The position numbers were made by a program, and so were the translations under genes. From Lysobacter_C viscosus (GTDB lineage: Bacteria > Pseudomonadota > Gammaproteobacteria > Xanthomonadales > Xanthomonadaceae): DNA of 64,000 nucleotides. This document shows positions 27,935 through 36,492 of the stretch, one piece after another. Below the pieces are notes generated by a model. That model was given only the letters and a program-made list of their open reading frames with translations, did no database searches and had not been told where the DNA came from. Position 1 is the first letter of the stretch. Every line of letters begins with the position of its first letter. Location of the stretch: contig NZ_JBJMAV010000004.1 of assembly GCF_046600715.1 (NCBI RefSeq), positions 230,992 to 294,991 of the forward strand, written 5' to 3'.

Positions 27935-27998
27935 CCGGCTCGCGGCAGGGGCCCTCCGGAACGGAACGCGTGTTCGGTAGGCGAGGCGGAGCCCGGGT

Positions 27999-30386
27999 TC
28001 AGTGGTCCGGGACGGCCGGGGCGGGACGGGGCGCGAGGGTCGGTGGCGATGCGCGGCGACCCAGCCGGAGCGCGTTGGCCACGACCGAGACCGAACTCAG
28101 GCTCATCGCCAGCGCCGCGATCATGGGGGTCAGCAACCAGCCGGTCAGCGGGTACAGGACGCCTGCCGCCAGCGGCACGCCAAGCGCGTTGTAGAGGAAC
28201 GCGAAGGTCAGGTTCTGGCGCATGTTGGCCACCGTCGCCTCAGACAGCAGGCGCGCCCTGGCGATCCCGCGCAGGTCGCCCTTGACCAGGGTGACCTGGG
28301 CACTGGACATCGCCACGTCGGTGCCGGTGCCCATCGCGATGCCGATATCGGCCGCCGCCAGCGCCGGGGCGTCATTGATGCCGTCGCCCGCCATGGCCAC
28401 GCGGTGGCCTTCGCTGCGCAGCCGCTGGACCAGGGCGACCTTGTCGGCCGGCCGCACTTCGCCATGCACCTCGTCGATCCCCAGGCGGTCGGCGACGTGC
28501 CGGGCGGTGGCGATGCCATCACCGGTCGCCATCACCAGTCGCAGTCCCGCGTCGCGCAGTTCGGTGATCGCCGCCGGCGTGGACTCCTTGATGCGGTCGG
28601 CTACCGCGATGATGCCCAGCAGTCGTCCATCGGCGACCACATGCATGACGCTGGCGCCTTCGCCGCGCAGCGCATCGGCGCCCTCGCGCACGGGTGCAAG
28701 GTCGATGCCCAATTCGTCCATGAGCGCGGAGTTGCCGATCGCCACCGTGCGGCCGTCGACCGTGCCGCGCACGCCAATCCCGGTGGTCGACTCGAAGTCC
28801 GCGGACGGGAGCAGGGCGAGCCCGCGCGCGTGCGCCTCCGCCACGATCGCCTCCGCCAGCGGGTGTTCGCTGGCCTGGTCCAGGCTCGCCGCGATGCGGA
28901 TCACCTCGTCGCCGGCGTGGCCACCCACGGGGACCACGGTGCGGAACGCCGGCCGGCCCTCGGTCAACGTGCCGGTCTTGTCCACCACCAGCGTATCGAT
29001 GGTGCGGAACCGCTCGATCGCCTCGGCGTCGCGGAACAGCACGCCCTGCTGTGCAGCGCGACCGGTGGCAACCATGATCGACATCGGCGTGGCCAGCCCC
29101 AGCGCGCACGGGCACGCGATGATCAGCACCGACACCGCATTGAGCACCGCGAACGTCCACGCCGGCTCCGGGCCGAACAGCCCCCACGCCAGGAAGGTCG
29201 CCAGGGCGACGGCCACCACCGCCAGGACGAACCAGTAGGCCACCTTGTCCGCCATGCGCTGCATGGGTGCGCGCGAACGCTGCGCCTGGGCCACCAGTTG
29301 CACGATCTGAGACAGCACGGTGCCGTCGCCCACCCGGTCGGCACGGATCACCAGGGCGCCGGTGGTGTTCATGGTGGCGCCGATCACGGTGTCGCCGGGC
29401 TTCTTGCCGACCGGCATCGGCTCGCCGGTGAGCATGGACTCGTCGACGCTGCTGCTGCCCTCCTCGACCGTGCCGTCGACCGGGACCTTCTCGCCGGGGC
29501 GCACCCGCAGGCGGTCGCCTTCGCGGACCTGGTCCAGCGCGACGTCGGCTTCGGTGCCGTCGGGCTGCAGGCGGCGCGCGGTCTTGGGCGCCAGCCCCAG
29601 CAACGCCTTGATCGCCGCGCCGGTACTGGCGCGGGCGCGCAGCTCCAGCAGCTGGCCCAGCAGGGTGAGCGAGACGATGACCGCCGCGGCCTCGAAGTAC
29701 ACGCCCACGCGGCCGTGCTCGCGGAACGAATCCGGGAACAGGCCCGGTGCCACCGTGGCCACCACGCTGTAGCCGAACGCCGCCGCGACACCCACGCCGA
29801 TCAGCGTCCACATGTTGGGGCTGCGGTTGCGGATCGACTGCACGCATCGCTGGAAGAACGGCATTCCCGCCCACAGCACCACGGGGGTTGCCAGCCCCAG
29901 TTCGACCCAGGCGCGTGTGTCGTGTGGCGGCCACGCCAGCGCGGGACCCGCCATGGCCAGCACCAGTACCGCCAGCGTGAACGGCAATGTCCACCAGAAG
30001 CGCCGCGAGAAGTCGCGCAGTTCCGGATTCTCTTCCTCGTCCAGCGAGGGCATCTCCGGCTCCAGCGCCATGCCGCAGATGGGGCAGGTGCCCGGACCCT
30101 GCTGTCGGATCTGCGGATGCATCGGGCAGGTGTAGATGGCGCCTGGCGGGGCCGCGTCCACGGCAGGCGCCGATGACGGATCGAGGTAGCGGGCCGGGTC
30201 GCCGTCGAAGCGCGACTTGCAGCGCGCCGAGCAGAAGTAGACGTCGGTGCCTTGCACCTGCGAATGGTGTCGGGCCGTGTCGGGATCGACCTGCATGCCG
30301 CAGACCGGGTCGCGCGCAGGATCACGCGGCGATCGCGCGTCCACCGGGTTCGCGCCGGGGGACGGGGTGGTGTCAGGGTCGATCAT
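27999..30386 (-). CDS. copA: copper/silver P1B-type ATPase
   Basis: A 795-residue heavy-metal exporting ATPase. In place of the usual HMA domains, the N-terminus has a YHS domain (about 24-68, DPVCGM and YFCSARCK) and a heavy-metal-binding segment (about 85-110, YTCPMHP and GTCPICGM). The transport motif is CPC (C425-P-C427). Phosphorylation occurs at D469 in DKTGT. TGEPMPV and GDGINDAPAL are intact. The ATG at 30386 has AGGAG seven bases before it. A longer upstream frame adds only low-quality sequence. The Csp-like gene lies 137 bases upstream on the same strand, so joint copper-responsive expression is likely. No CueR site was recognised. Confidence 0.93.
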   Translation of the reverse strand: MIDPDTTPSPGANPVDARSPRDPARDPVCGMQVDPDTARHHSQVQGTDVYFCSARCKSRFDGDPARYLDPSSAPAVDAAPPGAIYTCPMHPQIRQQGPGTCPICGMALEPEMPSLDEEENPELRDFSRRFWWTLPFTLAVLVLAMAGPALAWPPHDTRAWVELGLATPVVLWAGMPFFQRCVQSIRNRSPNMWTLIGVGVAAAFGYSVVATVAPGLFPDSFREHGRVGVYFEAAAVIVSLTLLGQLLELRARASTGAAIKALLGLAPKTARRLQPDGTEADVALDQVREGDRLRVRPGEKVPVDGTVEEGSSSVDESMLTGEPMPVGKKPGDTVIGATMNTTGALVIRADRVGDGTVLSQIVQLVAQAQRSRAPMQRMADKVAYWFVLAVVAVALATFLAWGLFGPEPAWTFAVLNAVSVLIIACPCALGLATPMSIMVATGRAAQQGVLFRDAEAIERFRTIDTLVVDKTGTLTEGRPAFRTVVPVGGHAGDEVIRIAASLDQASEHPLAEAIVAEAHARGLALLPSADFESTTGIGVRGTVDGRTVAIGNSALMDELGIDLAPVREGADALRGEGASVMHVVADGRLLGIIAVADRIKESTPAAITELRDAGLRLVMATGDGIATARHVADRLGIDEVHGEVRPADKVALVQRLRSEGHRVAMAGDGINDAPALAAADIGIAMGTGTDVAMSSAQVTLVKGDLRGIARARLLSEATVANMRQNLTFAFLYNALGVPLAAGVLYPLTGWLLTPMIAALAMSLSSVSVVANALRLGRRASPPTLAPRPAPAVPDH

Positions 30387-30523
30387 CGTTGGGCTCCTGG
30401 CTCTACCGCGGTGATCTTTCCTACCCGTGGGCGGCCATCCCCGGAACGCCGCAGGCCCAGCGCCGGGCTCGCGCCCGGCACGGGAAGTCCAACGCGTGCC
30501 GGGGGGCGTGGGCCCCGGGTCGA

Positions 30524-30850
30524 TCACGCCATGCTACGGCACGCTTCAGCGCAACGACGGCAGGCCTCGGCGCACCGCTTGCAATGCTCCATGTCGTGGG
30601 CCGCGCACTGCTCGGCGCACCACTCGCAGACCTTGGCGCACAGTTCGCAGATTTCCTTGGCAAAGGGGCTGTTGCGAGCGAGGGCGTCGGCGCTCAGGCG
30701 GCACAGGTCCGCGCATTCGATACAGCAGGCGGGGCAGTCGTTGCTGCTTTCCTTGCCGACCATGTGGCTGAAGCAGTTGCCGCATTCGGTCGCGCAGTCG
30801 TTGCAGGCGGCGATGCAGTCACGGACGGCCTGGGTAAGGTGGTGGCTCAT
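30524..30850 (-). CDS. Csp-like four-helix-bundle copper storage protein
   Basis: A 108-residue protein with 20 cysteines, most in CxxxC or CxxC spacing along predicted helices (for example DCIAACNDCATECGNC and CKRCAEACRRCAEAC). This is the signature of the DUF326/Csp family, in which four-helix bundles bind many Cu(I) ions through thiolates. There is no Tat or Sec signal, so it resembles the cytosolic Csp3 type. An AGGAG site nine bases upstream supports the ATG. It sits between copA and a His-rich cytochrome gene, all on one strand. Confidence 0.92.
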   Translation of the reverse strand: MSHHLTQAVRDCIAACNDCATECGNCFSHMVGKESSNDCPACCIECADLCRLSADALARNSPFAKEICELCAKVCEWCAEQCAAHDMEHCKRCAEACRRCAEACRSMA

Positions 30851-31050
30851 GGGGGTGTGCTCCTTTTTCTTGGGGGAGTGGAACGGCCGAAGGACCCGCG
30901 GGGGCGGATCTCCGGTGCTGCGCCAGGACGCCCCGGCGGGACTCCCGGATCCGGCGCGGGGACCGGCATTGCTCGTCCGCTCTCCGCGGCCGGGTCATGT
31001 GGTCTCCGATGGCCGATGCGGCGCCGTTCCTGCTCGAACGCGTCCGGCAC

Positions 31051-31917
31051 TCAGTGGTCGTGGTCGTGGCCCGCGTGCGACTCCGGCTGCGGCGGCGGTG
31101 CTTCTGGCTGCGCAATCGGCTTCGCGCCAGGGGCCGTGGCGTGGTGGTCGGCAGGTGTGCCGGGCGGGTGCGCGTGCGCCGGGCCGTCATTCCCGGGTTG
31201 GCGCAGGCGCGCGTCGGCCTTGGCGGAAGGTGCATCGTGGTGGTTGGCGGGCGTGCCGGGTGGGTGGTCGTGTACGGGGCTGTCCTGCGCCGCTTCCGGC
31301 CTGCCCTCTTCCGACCTGGCCGGAGCTGCATCGTGGTGGTCGGCGGAAACACCCGGAGCGTGTGCGTGGGGTTGGGTTTCACCTCCGCCGTGCTCGTGCC
31401 CCCCGCTGCTGTCGACCATTGCCTGGTACTGCGCCGGGTCCAGGCCAGGCAACACCTGCAGGAACGCCGCCATGTTCCAGACGTATGCGTCGTCCATGCT
31501 CTGGCCCCATGCCGGCATGCCCGACGCCTTGATGCCGTGCTTGATGACCCAGAACGCTTCCGCGGCATCGACGGCGCTGCGGGTCAGGTCCGGCGGCGAG
31601 GGATACAGGCCCCGGCTGAGTTCGGTCCCGTCCATGCCGGGGGCCAGGTGGCACTCCATGCACATGGCATCGTAGTTCCCGGAGCCCTGCACGATGCGCG
31701 CGCGATCCATGAGGTCCGCGGGTATCTCGAGTTCACCCGCGCGGGCCTGGATGGAGCGGTCGCGCATGGTCGCCAGCAGGCTGTAGACCGGCGCCGAATG
31801 CGGGTCGTCCGCGGCGACGTTGTAGAAGCCGGACCAGACCAGGCCGGCCATCGCGGCCAGGGCAGCCCCGGCCAGCAGGGCCAGGACCAGCACGGTCTTT
31901 CGATTCACGTATGCCAT
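31051..31917 (-). CDS. membrane-anchored c-type cytochrome with His-rich tandem-repeat tail
   Basis: A 288-residue protein. An N-terminal membrane anchor (about 8-28, TVLVLALLAGAALAAMAGLVW) precedes a periplasmic class I cytochrome c domain. The haem motif is C86-M-E-C89-H90, and SGMPAWG supplies the likely axial Met134. From residue ~174 the protein changes to a His/Pro/Ala-rich tail with three 32-residue repeats, each headed by a HxHxPGxxADHH-type motif (184, 216, 248), then HAGHDHDH at the end. The tail looks like a metal (copper) chelating arm. It lies upstream of the Csp-like and copA genes, suggesting a copper-related redox role. The start at MAYVNRK is uncertain because the ribosome site is poor. 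Confidence 0.82.
   Translation of the reverse strand: MAYVNRKTVLVLALLAGAALAAMAGLVWSGFYNVAADDPHSAPVYSLLATMRDRSIQARAGELEIPADLMDRARIVQGSGNYDAMCMECHLAPGMDGTELSRGLYPSPPDLTRSAVDAAEAFWVIKHGIKASGMPAWGQSMDDAYVWNMAAFLQVLPGLDPAQYQAMVDSSGGHEHGGGETQPHAHAPGVSADHHDAAPARSEEGRPEAAQDSPVHDHPPGTPANHHDAPSAKADARLRQPGNDGPAHAHPPGTPADHHATAPGAKPIAQPEAPPPQPESHAGHDHDH
31054..31368 (-). repeat. 96-bp coding tandem repeat (His-rich)
   Basis: Three in-frame units of 96 bases encode the repeats starting at residues 184, 216 and 248 of the cytochrome, plus a partial fourth (HAGHDHDH). The motif heads are HAHAPGVSADHH, HDHPPGTPANHH and HAHPPGTPADHH. The heads are well conserved and the spacers diverge, suggesting selection on the His motif. 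Confidence 0.85.
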
Positions 31918-32343
31918 GCAGGGTTTCCATGTCTCCTGGAGGGGCGGGAACTGTCCCGCAGAAACAGACACGCGCGGCACTGCGGATGTCCTCGTCAACG
32001 CCCCACGCTGGCGCAGGGCGCGTATGCATGGCGCGAATCCGCCCCTGTGGTGGCGCGCTGCGGCCTGCGGCGGCCCTCGCATCATGCCTGCGCCGCCGGG
32101 ACGGCGGCAGGGGTGTCCGGCCGCCCGTGCAGACCGAGCGCTGCGGGTCGTCGCACATTCCGTGCGGGTCGCCTACGGCCATGATGGAAGGAGGCGACGT
32201 CCGCTTCGGCGGCATCGGGGTGCGGGTCATCGAGATCCGCGTTGCCGCGTCCATTTGGCGGCGATTCTCATCCGCGGCATGGATTCACGCGGCCTGAAGC
32301 ACCCCGTCGCGACACTGGCACGGGACATGCATCCGGGCCGGGG
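31918..32343. other. intergenic region between the copper genes and the 82-aa gene
   Basis: About 425 bases between divergent genes. It must hold the promoter of the minus-strand copper genes. I see an AGGAG-like element on the minus strand near 31935, which is too far from the cytochrome ATG to be its usual ribosome site. I recognise no CueR-type palindrome or gene. Confidence 0.4.
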
Positions 32344-32592
32344 ATGACTGAACGCGAGCGCAGGAAAGCCAAGCGCGGCGAGATCGAAAGCGCCGCGTTG
32401 CGCGAGGCTCTGTCTCCCGCGCAACTCAAGACGCTGGCGACCATGGAGCAGTTCCGCTGGAGCCTGCGCTTCGTGCGCCGGCCGCTGTTCCAGGACCCGG
32501 TCCCGGTTCTGTTCGCGCCGGACGGCCGCTTCGTGCTCCTCAAGGGCGACGGCACCATCGACGAGAACCCGACGCTGACGCTGCGCGACTGA
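32344..32592 (+). CDS. small hypothetical protein
   Basis: An 82-residue protein I do not assign to a named family. It starts with a basic, charged helix (MTERERRKAKRGEIESAALR), followed by a segment rich in aromatic and basic residues (MEQFRWSLRFVRRPLFQDP), and ends with a beta-like part (FVLLKGDGTIDENPTLTLRD). Codon use matches the neighbours and the start codon is preceded by GGCCGGGG. It lies 90 bases upstream of rnr and may be co-transcribed. The coding call rests on open frame, codon bias and protein-like composition. Confidence 0.6.
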   Translation: MTERERRKAKRGEIESAALREALSPAQLKTLATMEQFRWSLRFVRRPLFQDPVPVLFAPDGRFVLLKGDGTIDENPTLTLRD

Positions 32593-32681
32593 CCCGCGCC
32601 GGGCCGCGTCCCCGTTCTCCGGCTCCCTTCCCGGCGCCACCGTTCGACGCCACCTTGGCGGCGCTGTGCGACCATGTCCGG

Positions 32682-35138
32682 ATGACCAAGAAGACCCCCA
32701 GCAAGTCGACCCGGCGCTCGTCCGGCGGTTCCACCGGCAACACCCCCAAGGGCACCGCGCCCTCCCGGGGCCCCCGCAAGGGGGGCGCGCCGGGCAAGGC
32801 CAAGGGCGCCGGCCCGGGCCCGGGCCGCAAGGCGCCGGGCTGGCTGCCCGAGCCGCCCCCCAAGGGCACGCGCACGCCGCCGCCGAGCCACGGCAAGGGC
32901 GGCCTGCACGACCCCTATGCCGAGCGCGAGGCCGCCCGCTACGAGCAGCCCATCGCCAGTCGCGAAATGATCCTGCAGATGCTCGCCGCCTCCGACGGGC
33001 CGATGGAAGCCGACGCGCTGGCTGCCAAACTGTCGCTGACCGATCCGGAACGCTTCGACGCACTGAGCGCGCGGCTGCGCGCCATGGTCCGCGACGGCCA
33101 ATTGCTGCAGAACCGGCGCGGCGCGTTCGTACCGGCCGCGCAGGCCGACCTGGTGCCCGGCACCGTGATCGCCAATCCCGATGGCTTCGGCTTCCTGCGC
33201 CCCGATGCGGGTACCGGCGACGACCTGTTCCTGCCCCCGTTCGAGATGCGCAAGGTCATGCACGGCGACCGCGTGCTGGCCAGCGTCACCGGCGTGGACC
33301 GCCGCGGGCGACGCGAGGGCGCGATCGTCGAGGTGCTGGAGCGTCGGCTCAACCGCCTGATCGGCCGGTTCACCTCCGAGGACGGGGTGAGCTACGTCGA
33401 GCCCGATGACCGCCGCATCCAGCGCAACATCATGATCCCGCCTGAAGCGCGCGGCGAAGCGCAGGCCGGGCAGCTGGTGGTGTGCGAACTCACCCGAGCC
33501 CCGGATGGGCGCCGCCCGCCCATGGGCCGCATCCTGACGGTGCTGGGCGAGCGCCTTACCGCCTCGCTCGCGGTGCAGGCGGCCATCCACGGCCACGACA
33601 TACCGCACGAGTTCCCACAGCCGGTACTGGACGAGGCAGCGGCGGTGCCGCTGGACGTGCAGGCGGCGGACATCAAGGCGCGGGTGGACATCCGCGACCT
33701 GCCGCTGGTCACCATCGATGGTGAGGACGCGAAGGATTTCGACGACGCGGTGTATTGCGAACCCAACCGCGATGGTTTCCGGCTGCTGGTCGCCATTGCC
33801 GACGTCTCGCATTACGTGCGCCCGGGCACGCCGCTGGACGATGAGGCCACGCGCCGCGCCACCTCGGTCTACTTCCCCGGCTTTGTCGTGCCGATGTTGC
33901 CCGAGACCCTGTCCAACGGCATCTGCTCGCTCAAGCCCAAGGTCGACCGGCTGTGTTTCGTCTGCGACATGCAGGTCGACCGCAAGGGCGAGGTCACCTC
34001 GTCGAAGTTCTACGAAGCGGTGATGCACTCGCACGCACGGTTGACCTACACCCAGGTCTGGCACGCGGTGGGCGACGACGCCACCGACGACGAGCGCGAG
34101 GATGCGCTGGGCCGGATCGGCGGGCTGCTCCCGCAGATCCAGCGCCTGCACCAGCTCTACGAGGTGCTGGCCAAGGCGCGCACCAAGCGCGGCGCGATCG
34201 AGTTCGAGTCCAGCGAGGTGCGGTTCGTGCTGGGTCCCAAGGGCGAGGTCACCCAGGCCGGCATGATCCAGCGCAATGACGCGCACAAGCTGATCGAGGA
34301 ATGCATGATCGCGGCCAACGTGCAGGCGGCGCTGTTCCTGATCGATGCCGAGGTGCCCGCGCCGTACCGCATCCACGACCGCCCGCCGGAGCAGAAGTAC
34401 ACCGACCTGCTCGAGTTCCTGAAGGAGTTCAAGCTGCGGATGCCGACGTGGTCGAAGGTGCAGCCACGCGACTTCACCCAGCTGTTGCGCACCATCCGCG
34501 AGCGTCCCGACGCGCCGCTGCTGGAGTCGGTGCTGCTGCGCAGCCAGAGCCTGGCGGTGTACCAGCCCGAGAACATCGGCCACTTCGGCCTGGCGCTGGA
34601 GGCGTACGCGCACTTCACCTCGCCGATCCGGCGCTACCCGGACCTGCTGGTGCACCGGGCGATCAAGCACGCGCTGTCGGGGGTGAAGCCGGAGAAGTTC
34701 AAGTACTCGCCCAGCGCGATGGCGCAACTCGCGCTGCAATGCTCGGAGCGTTCGCGCCGGGCGGAAGAAGCCGAGCGCGAGGTCGACGAGCGCTACCGCG
34801 CAGCGTGGATGGAGCAGCACGTGGGTGGGGAGTTCGACGGCGTGATCAGCGGCGTGACCAGCTTCGGTCTGTTCATCGAGCTGGACAACTCCAAGGTCAA
34901 CGGCCTGGTGCACGTGACCCAGCTGCCGCACGACTATTACCACTTCGACCCGATCCGCAAGACCCTGACCGGCCAGCGCACGGGCCGCGAGTTCCGGCTC
35001 GGCGACCGGGCCAGCATCATCGTGATGAAGGCCAGCGTCGAGGAGCGCAAGATCGACTTCAAGCTGGCCGAGAACCGCGACACCAAGCCGCCGCCGCCGC
35101 GCGGCCAGCCCGCCAAGCGCCGCAAGCAGTCGTATTGA
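32682..35138 (+). CDS. rnr: ribonuclease R
   Basis: An 818-residue 3'-5' exoribonuclease that degrades structured RNA. Residues 1-75 are a basic, Gly/Pro/Lys-rich tail. A winged-helix segment follows near 85-150 (REMILQMLAASDGPMEADAL). Cold-shock domains come next, then the RNB catalytic core with DGEDAKDFDDAV carrying D346, D352, D354 and D355. The S1 domain begins near 715 (GEFDGVISGVTSFGLFIEL), and a short Pro/Arg/Lys tail ends the protein. The start at MTKKTPSK is preferred over a GTG-like start 27 bases upstream. rlmB follows after about 300 bases, a common pairing. Confidence 0.95.
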   Translation: MTKKTPSKSTRRSSGGSTGNTPKGTAPSRGPRKGGAPGKAKGAGPGPGRKAPGWLPEPPPKGTRTPPPSHGKGGLHDPYAEREAARYEQPIASREMILQMLAASDGPMEADALAAKLSLTDPERFDALSARLRAMVRDGQLLQNRRGAFVPAAQADLVPGTVIANPDGFGFLRPDAGTGDDLFLPPFEMRKVMHGDRVLASVTGVDRRGRREGAIVEVLERRLNRLIGRFTSEDGVSYVEPDDRRIQRNIMIPPEARGEAQAGQLVVCELTRAPDGRRPPMGRILTVLGERLTASLAVQAAIHGHDIPHEFPQPVLDEAAAVPLDVQAADIKARVDIRDLPLVTIDGEDAKDFDDAVYCEPNRDGFRLLVAIADVSHYVRPGTPLDDEATRRATSVYFPGFVVPMLPETLSNGICSLKPKVDRLCFVCDMQVDRKGEVTSSKFYEAVMHSHARLTYTQVWHAVGDDATDDEREDALGRIGGLLPQIQRLHQLYEVLAKARTKRGAIEFESSEVRFVLGPKGEVTQAGMIQRNDAHKLIEECMIAANVQAALFLIDAEVPAPYRIHDRPPEQKYTDLLEFLKEFKLRMPTWSKVQPRDFTQLLRTIRERPDAPLLESVLLRSQSLAVYQPENIGHFGLALEAYAHFTSPIRRYPDLLVHRAIKHALSGVKPEKFKYSPSAMAQLALQCSERSRRAEEAEREVDERYRAAWMEQHVGGEFDGVISGVTSFGLFIELDNSKVNGLVHVTQLPHDYYHFDPIRKTLTGQRTGREFRLGDRASIIVMKASVEERKIDFKLAENRDTKPPPPRGQPAKRRKQSY

Positions 35139-35264
35139 TGCGGTTCCCATGGCCCGGGTAACGCCGCAGGCCTGACCCGGGTCGCAGGTCTCGCTACCGC
35201 GGGGCCCTTTCGGAGCGTCAGCCGCGGAGCTCGACGTCCCGGAGAACCGGTCGTCCGGGAGCAC

Positions 35265-35290
35265 GTGTAGGAGCGACGTGAGTCGCGACC
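35265..35290 (+). repeat. single REP unit
   Basis: One TGTAGGAGCGACGTGAGTCGCGACC unit between the co-directional rnr and rlmB genes. It has no inverted partner nearby. The rest of the 296-base gap holds GC-rich inverted repeats and TACAAT at 35402, a possible -10 for rlmB without a clear -35. Confidence 0.8.
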
Positions 35291-35434
35291 TCGTCCGCAG
35301 GCCGCCGGGCGCGACTCGCTGTCCCCGCATCGGGGGTGGGTTGGTGGCGGTTTTCGACTGCCGGGAGCGCCGGGGGGGACCCCCCGCCCGGCGCCCCGGC
35401 CTACAATGGCGCCCCCCTCGACACACGCCCTCCC

Positions 35435-36187
35435 ATGAGCCAGAAACAATGGATCGCCGGCATCAACGCCGTCGCCGCCGCCATCGAGCACGACGCGGCC
35501 AACGTGCGCGAGGTGATGGTCGAGGCCGGGGCGAAAAATCCGCGTCTGGTGGAGATCGAAGAGAACGCGCGCCGCCGCGACATCGACGTGCGCCGGGTTG
35601 CCACCCAGGCGCTGGATGGCGTCACCGGCAACCTGCGCCACCAGGGCGTGGTCGCGCGCTATGCCGCCGCGAAGACATACGGCGAGGGTGACCTGCAGGG
35701 CCTGGTCGAGGCCGCCGAAGGGCGCGCGTTGCTGCTGGTGCTCGATGGCGTGCAGGACCCGCACAACCTGGGCGCGTGCCTGCGCAGCGCGGCTGCCGCG
35801 GGCGCCACCGCCGTGGTGATCCCCAAGGACAAGGCGGTGCAGGTCAATGCGACGGTGCGCAAGACCTCGGCGGGTGCGGCCGATACGGTGCCGGTGGTGT
35901 CGGTGACCAACCTGGCCCGCACCATGCGCGAGCTGCAGAAGCTGGGCGTGTGGCTGTACGGCCTGGCGGGCGAGGCGGACGCGTCGCTGTACTCGGTGGA
36001 CCTGCGTGGCAACGTTGCCCTGGTGCTGGGCGGCGAGGGCGACGGCCTGCGTCGCCTGACCCGCGAGAACTGCGACGGCCTGGTGTCGATCCCGATGCCG
36101 GGCGCAGGCGCCGGCGTTGAGAGCCTCAACGTGTCGGTCGCCTCGGGCGTGACGCTGTTCGAAGCCGTACGCCAGCGCCAGGCGTGA
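35435..36187 (+). CDS. rlmB: 23S rRNA 2'-O-methyltransferase RlmB
   Basis: A 250-residue SpoU-family (SPOUT) enzyme that methylates the ribose of 23S rRNA G2251 (E. coli numbering). The N-terminal RNA-binding L30e-like domain starts with QKQWIAGINAVAAAIEH. The three SPOUT motifs are DGVQDPHNLGACLRSA, LVLGGEGDGLRRLT and MPGAGAGVESLNVSVAS. Start selection rests on the family N-terminus. rnr-rlmB pairing is typical of gammaproteobacteria. Confidence 0.95.
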   Translation: MSQKQWIAGINAVAAAIEHDAANVREVMVEAGAKNPRLVEIEENARRRDIDVRRVATQALDGVTGNLRHQGVVARYAAAKTYGEGDLQGLVEAAEGRALLLVLDGVQDPHNLGACLRSAAAAGATAVVIPKDKAVQVNATVRKTSAGAADTVPVVSVTNLARTMRELQKLGVWLYGLAGEADASLYSVDLRGNVALVLGGEGDGLRRLTRENCDGLVSIPMPGAGAGVESLNVSVASGVTLFEAVRQRQA

Positions 36188-36198
36188 GCCGAACCACA

Positions 36199-36362
36199 GT
36201 GCAGGAGCGGCTTCAGCCGCGACGCGTTTCCTGGAGCAACCCCGTAGCAGCGACGTGAGTCGCGACCACGCCCATCGGCGGAGTTGCGCGGTCGCGACTC
36301 ACGTCGCTCCTACAAGACGGGTTTCGTGGAATCGTACTCGCGGCTGAAGCCGCTCCTACAGG
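36199..36362. repeat. REP cluster, four units
   Basis: A GCAGGAGCGGCTTCAGCCGCGA unit lies at about 36200. A variant GTAGCAGCGACGTGAGTCGCGA unit is at about 36243. An inverted copy of that type is at about 36290-36314, and an inverted GGCTTCAGCC-type unit is at about 36338-36360. The arrangement mirrors the cluster after dapE. It lies just before the guanidine-II riboswitch. Confidence 0.87.
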
Positions 36363-36424
36363 GCGTGCCGACTGGAGGTGGGGGCGAAGCCAACGCCGAG
36401 GCCAAGCCCGCATCCAGCAGTACA

Positions 36425-36485
36425 GCCGCCGGGACGACCCGACGGCCCCTCACGCGATCGGGGACGACCCCGGACCTGTCAGGAG
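36425..36485 (+). promoter_or_regulatory. guanidine-II (mini-ykkC) riboswitch
   Basis: Two short hairpins with identical ACGA loops on GC stems: CGGG-ACGA-CCCG at 36430-36441 (extended by GCCG/CGGC to 36425-36446) and GGGG-ACGA-CCCC at 36460-36471. Tandem hairpins with ACGR tetraloops define the guanidine-II class. The ribosome site AGGAG (36481-36485) directly follows, seven bases before the gdx ATG. The linker includes CCCCTC, which could pair partly with the ribosome site. Binding of guanidine to the loops would favour the open state and switch on the exporter. Confidence 0.92.
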
Positions 36486-36492
36486 TCCCGCC

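Noticed and set aside
32268..35426. Very long minus-strand open frame antisense to rnr
   Set aside because: It mirrors the codon structure of rnr in a GC-rich genome. Its translation is low-complexity (Arg/Leu/His/Val-rich) and matches no family. Similar antisense frames opposite glnD, the acylase, copA and the TonB receptor were dropped for the same reason.
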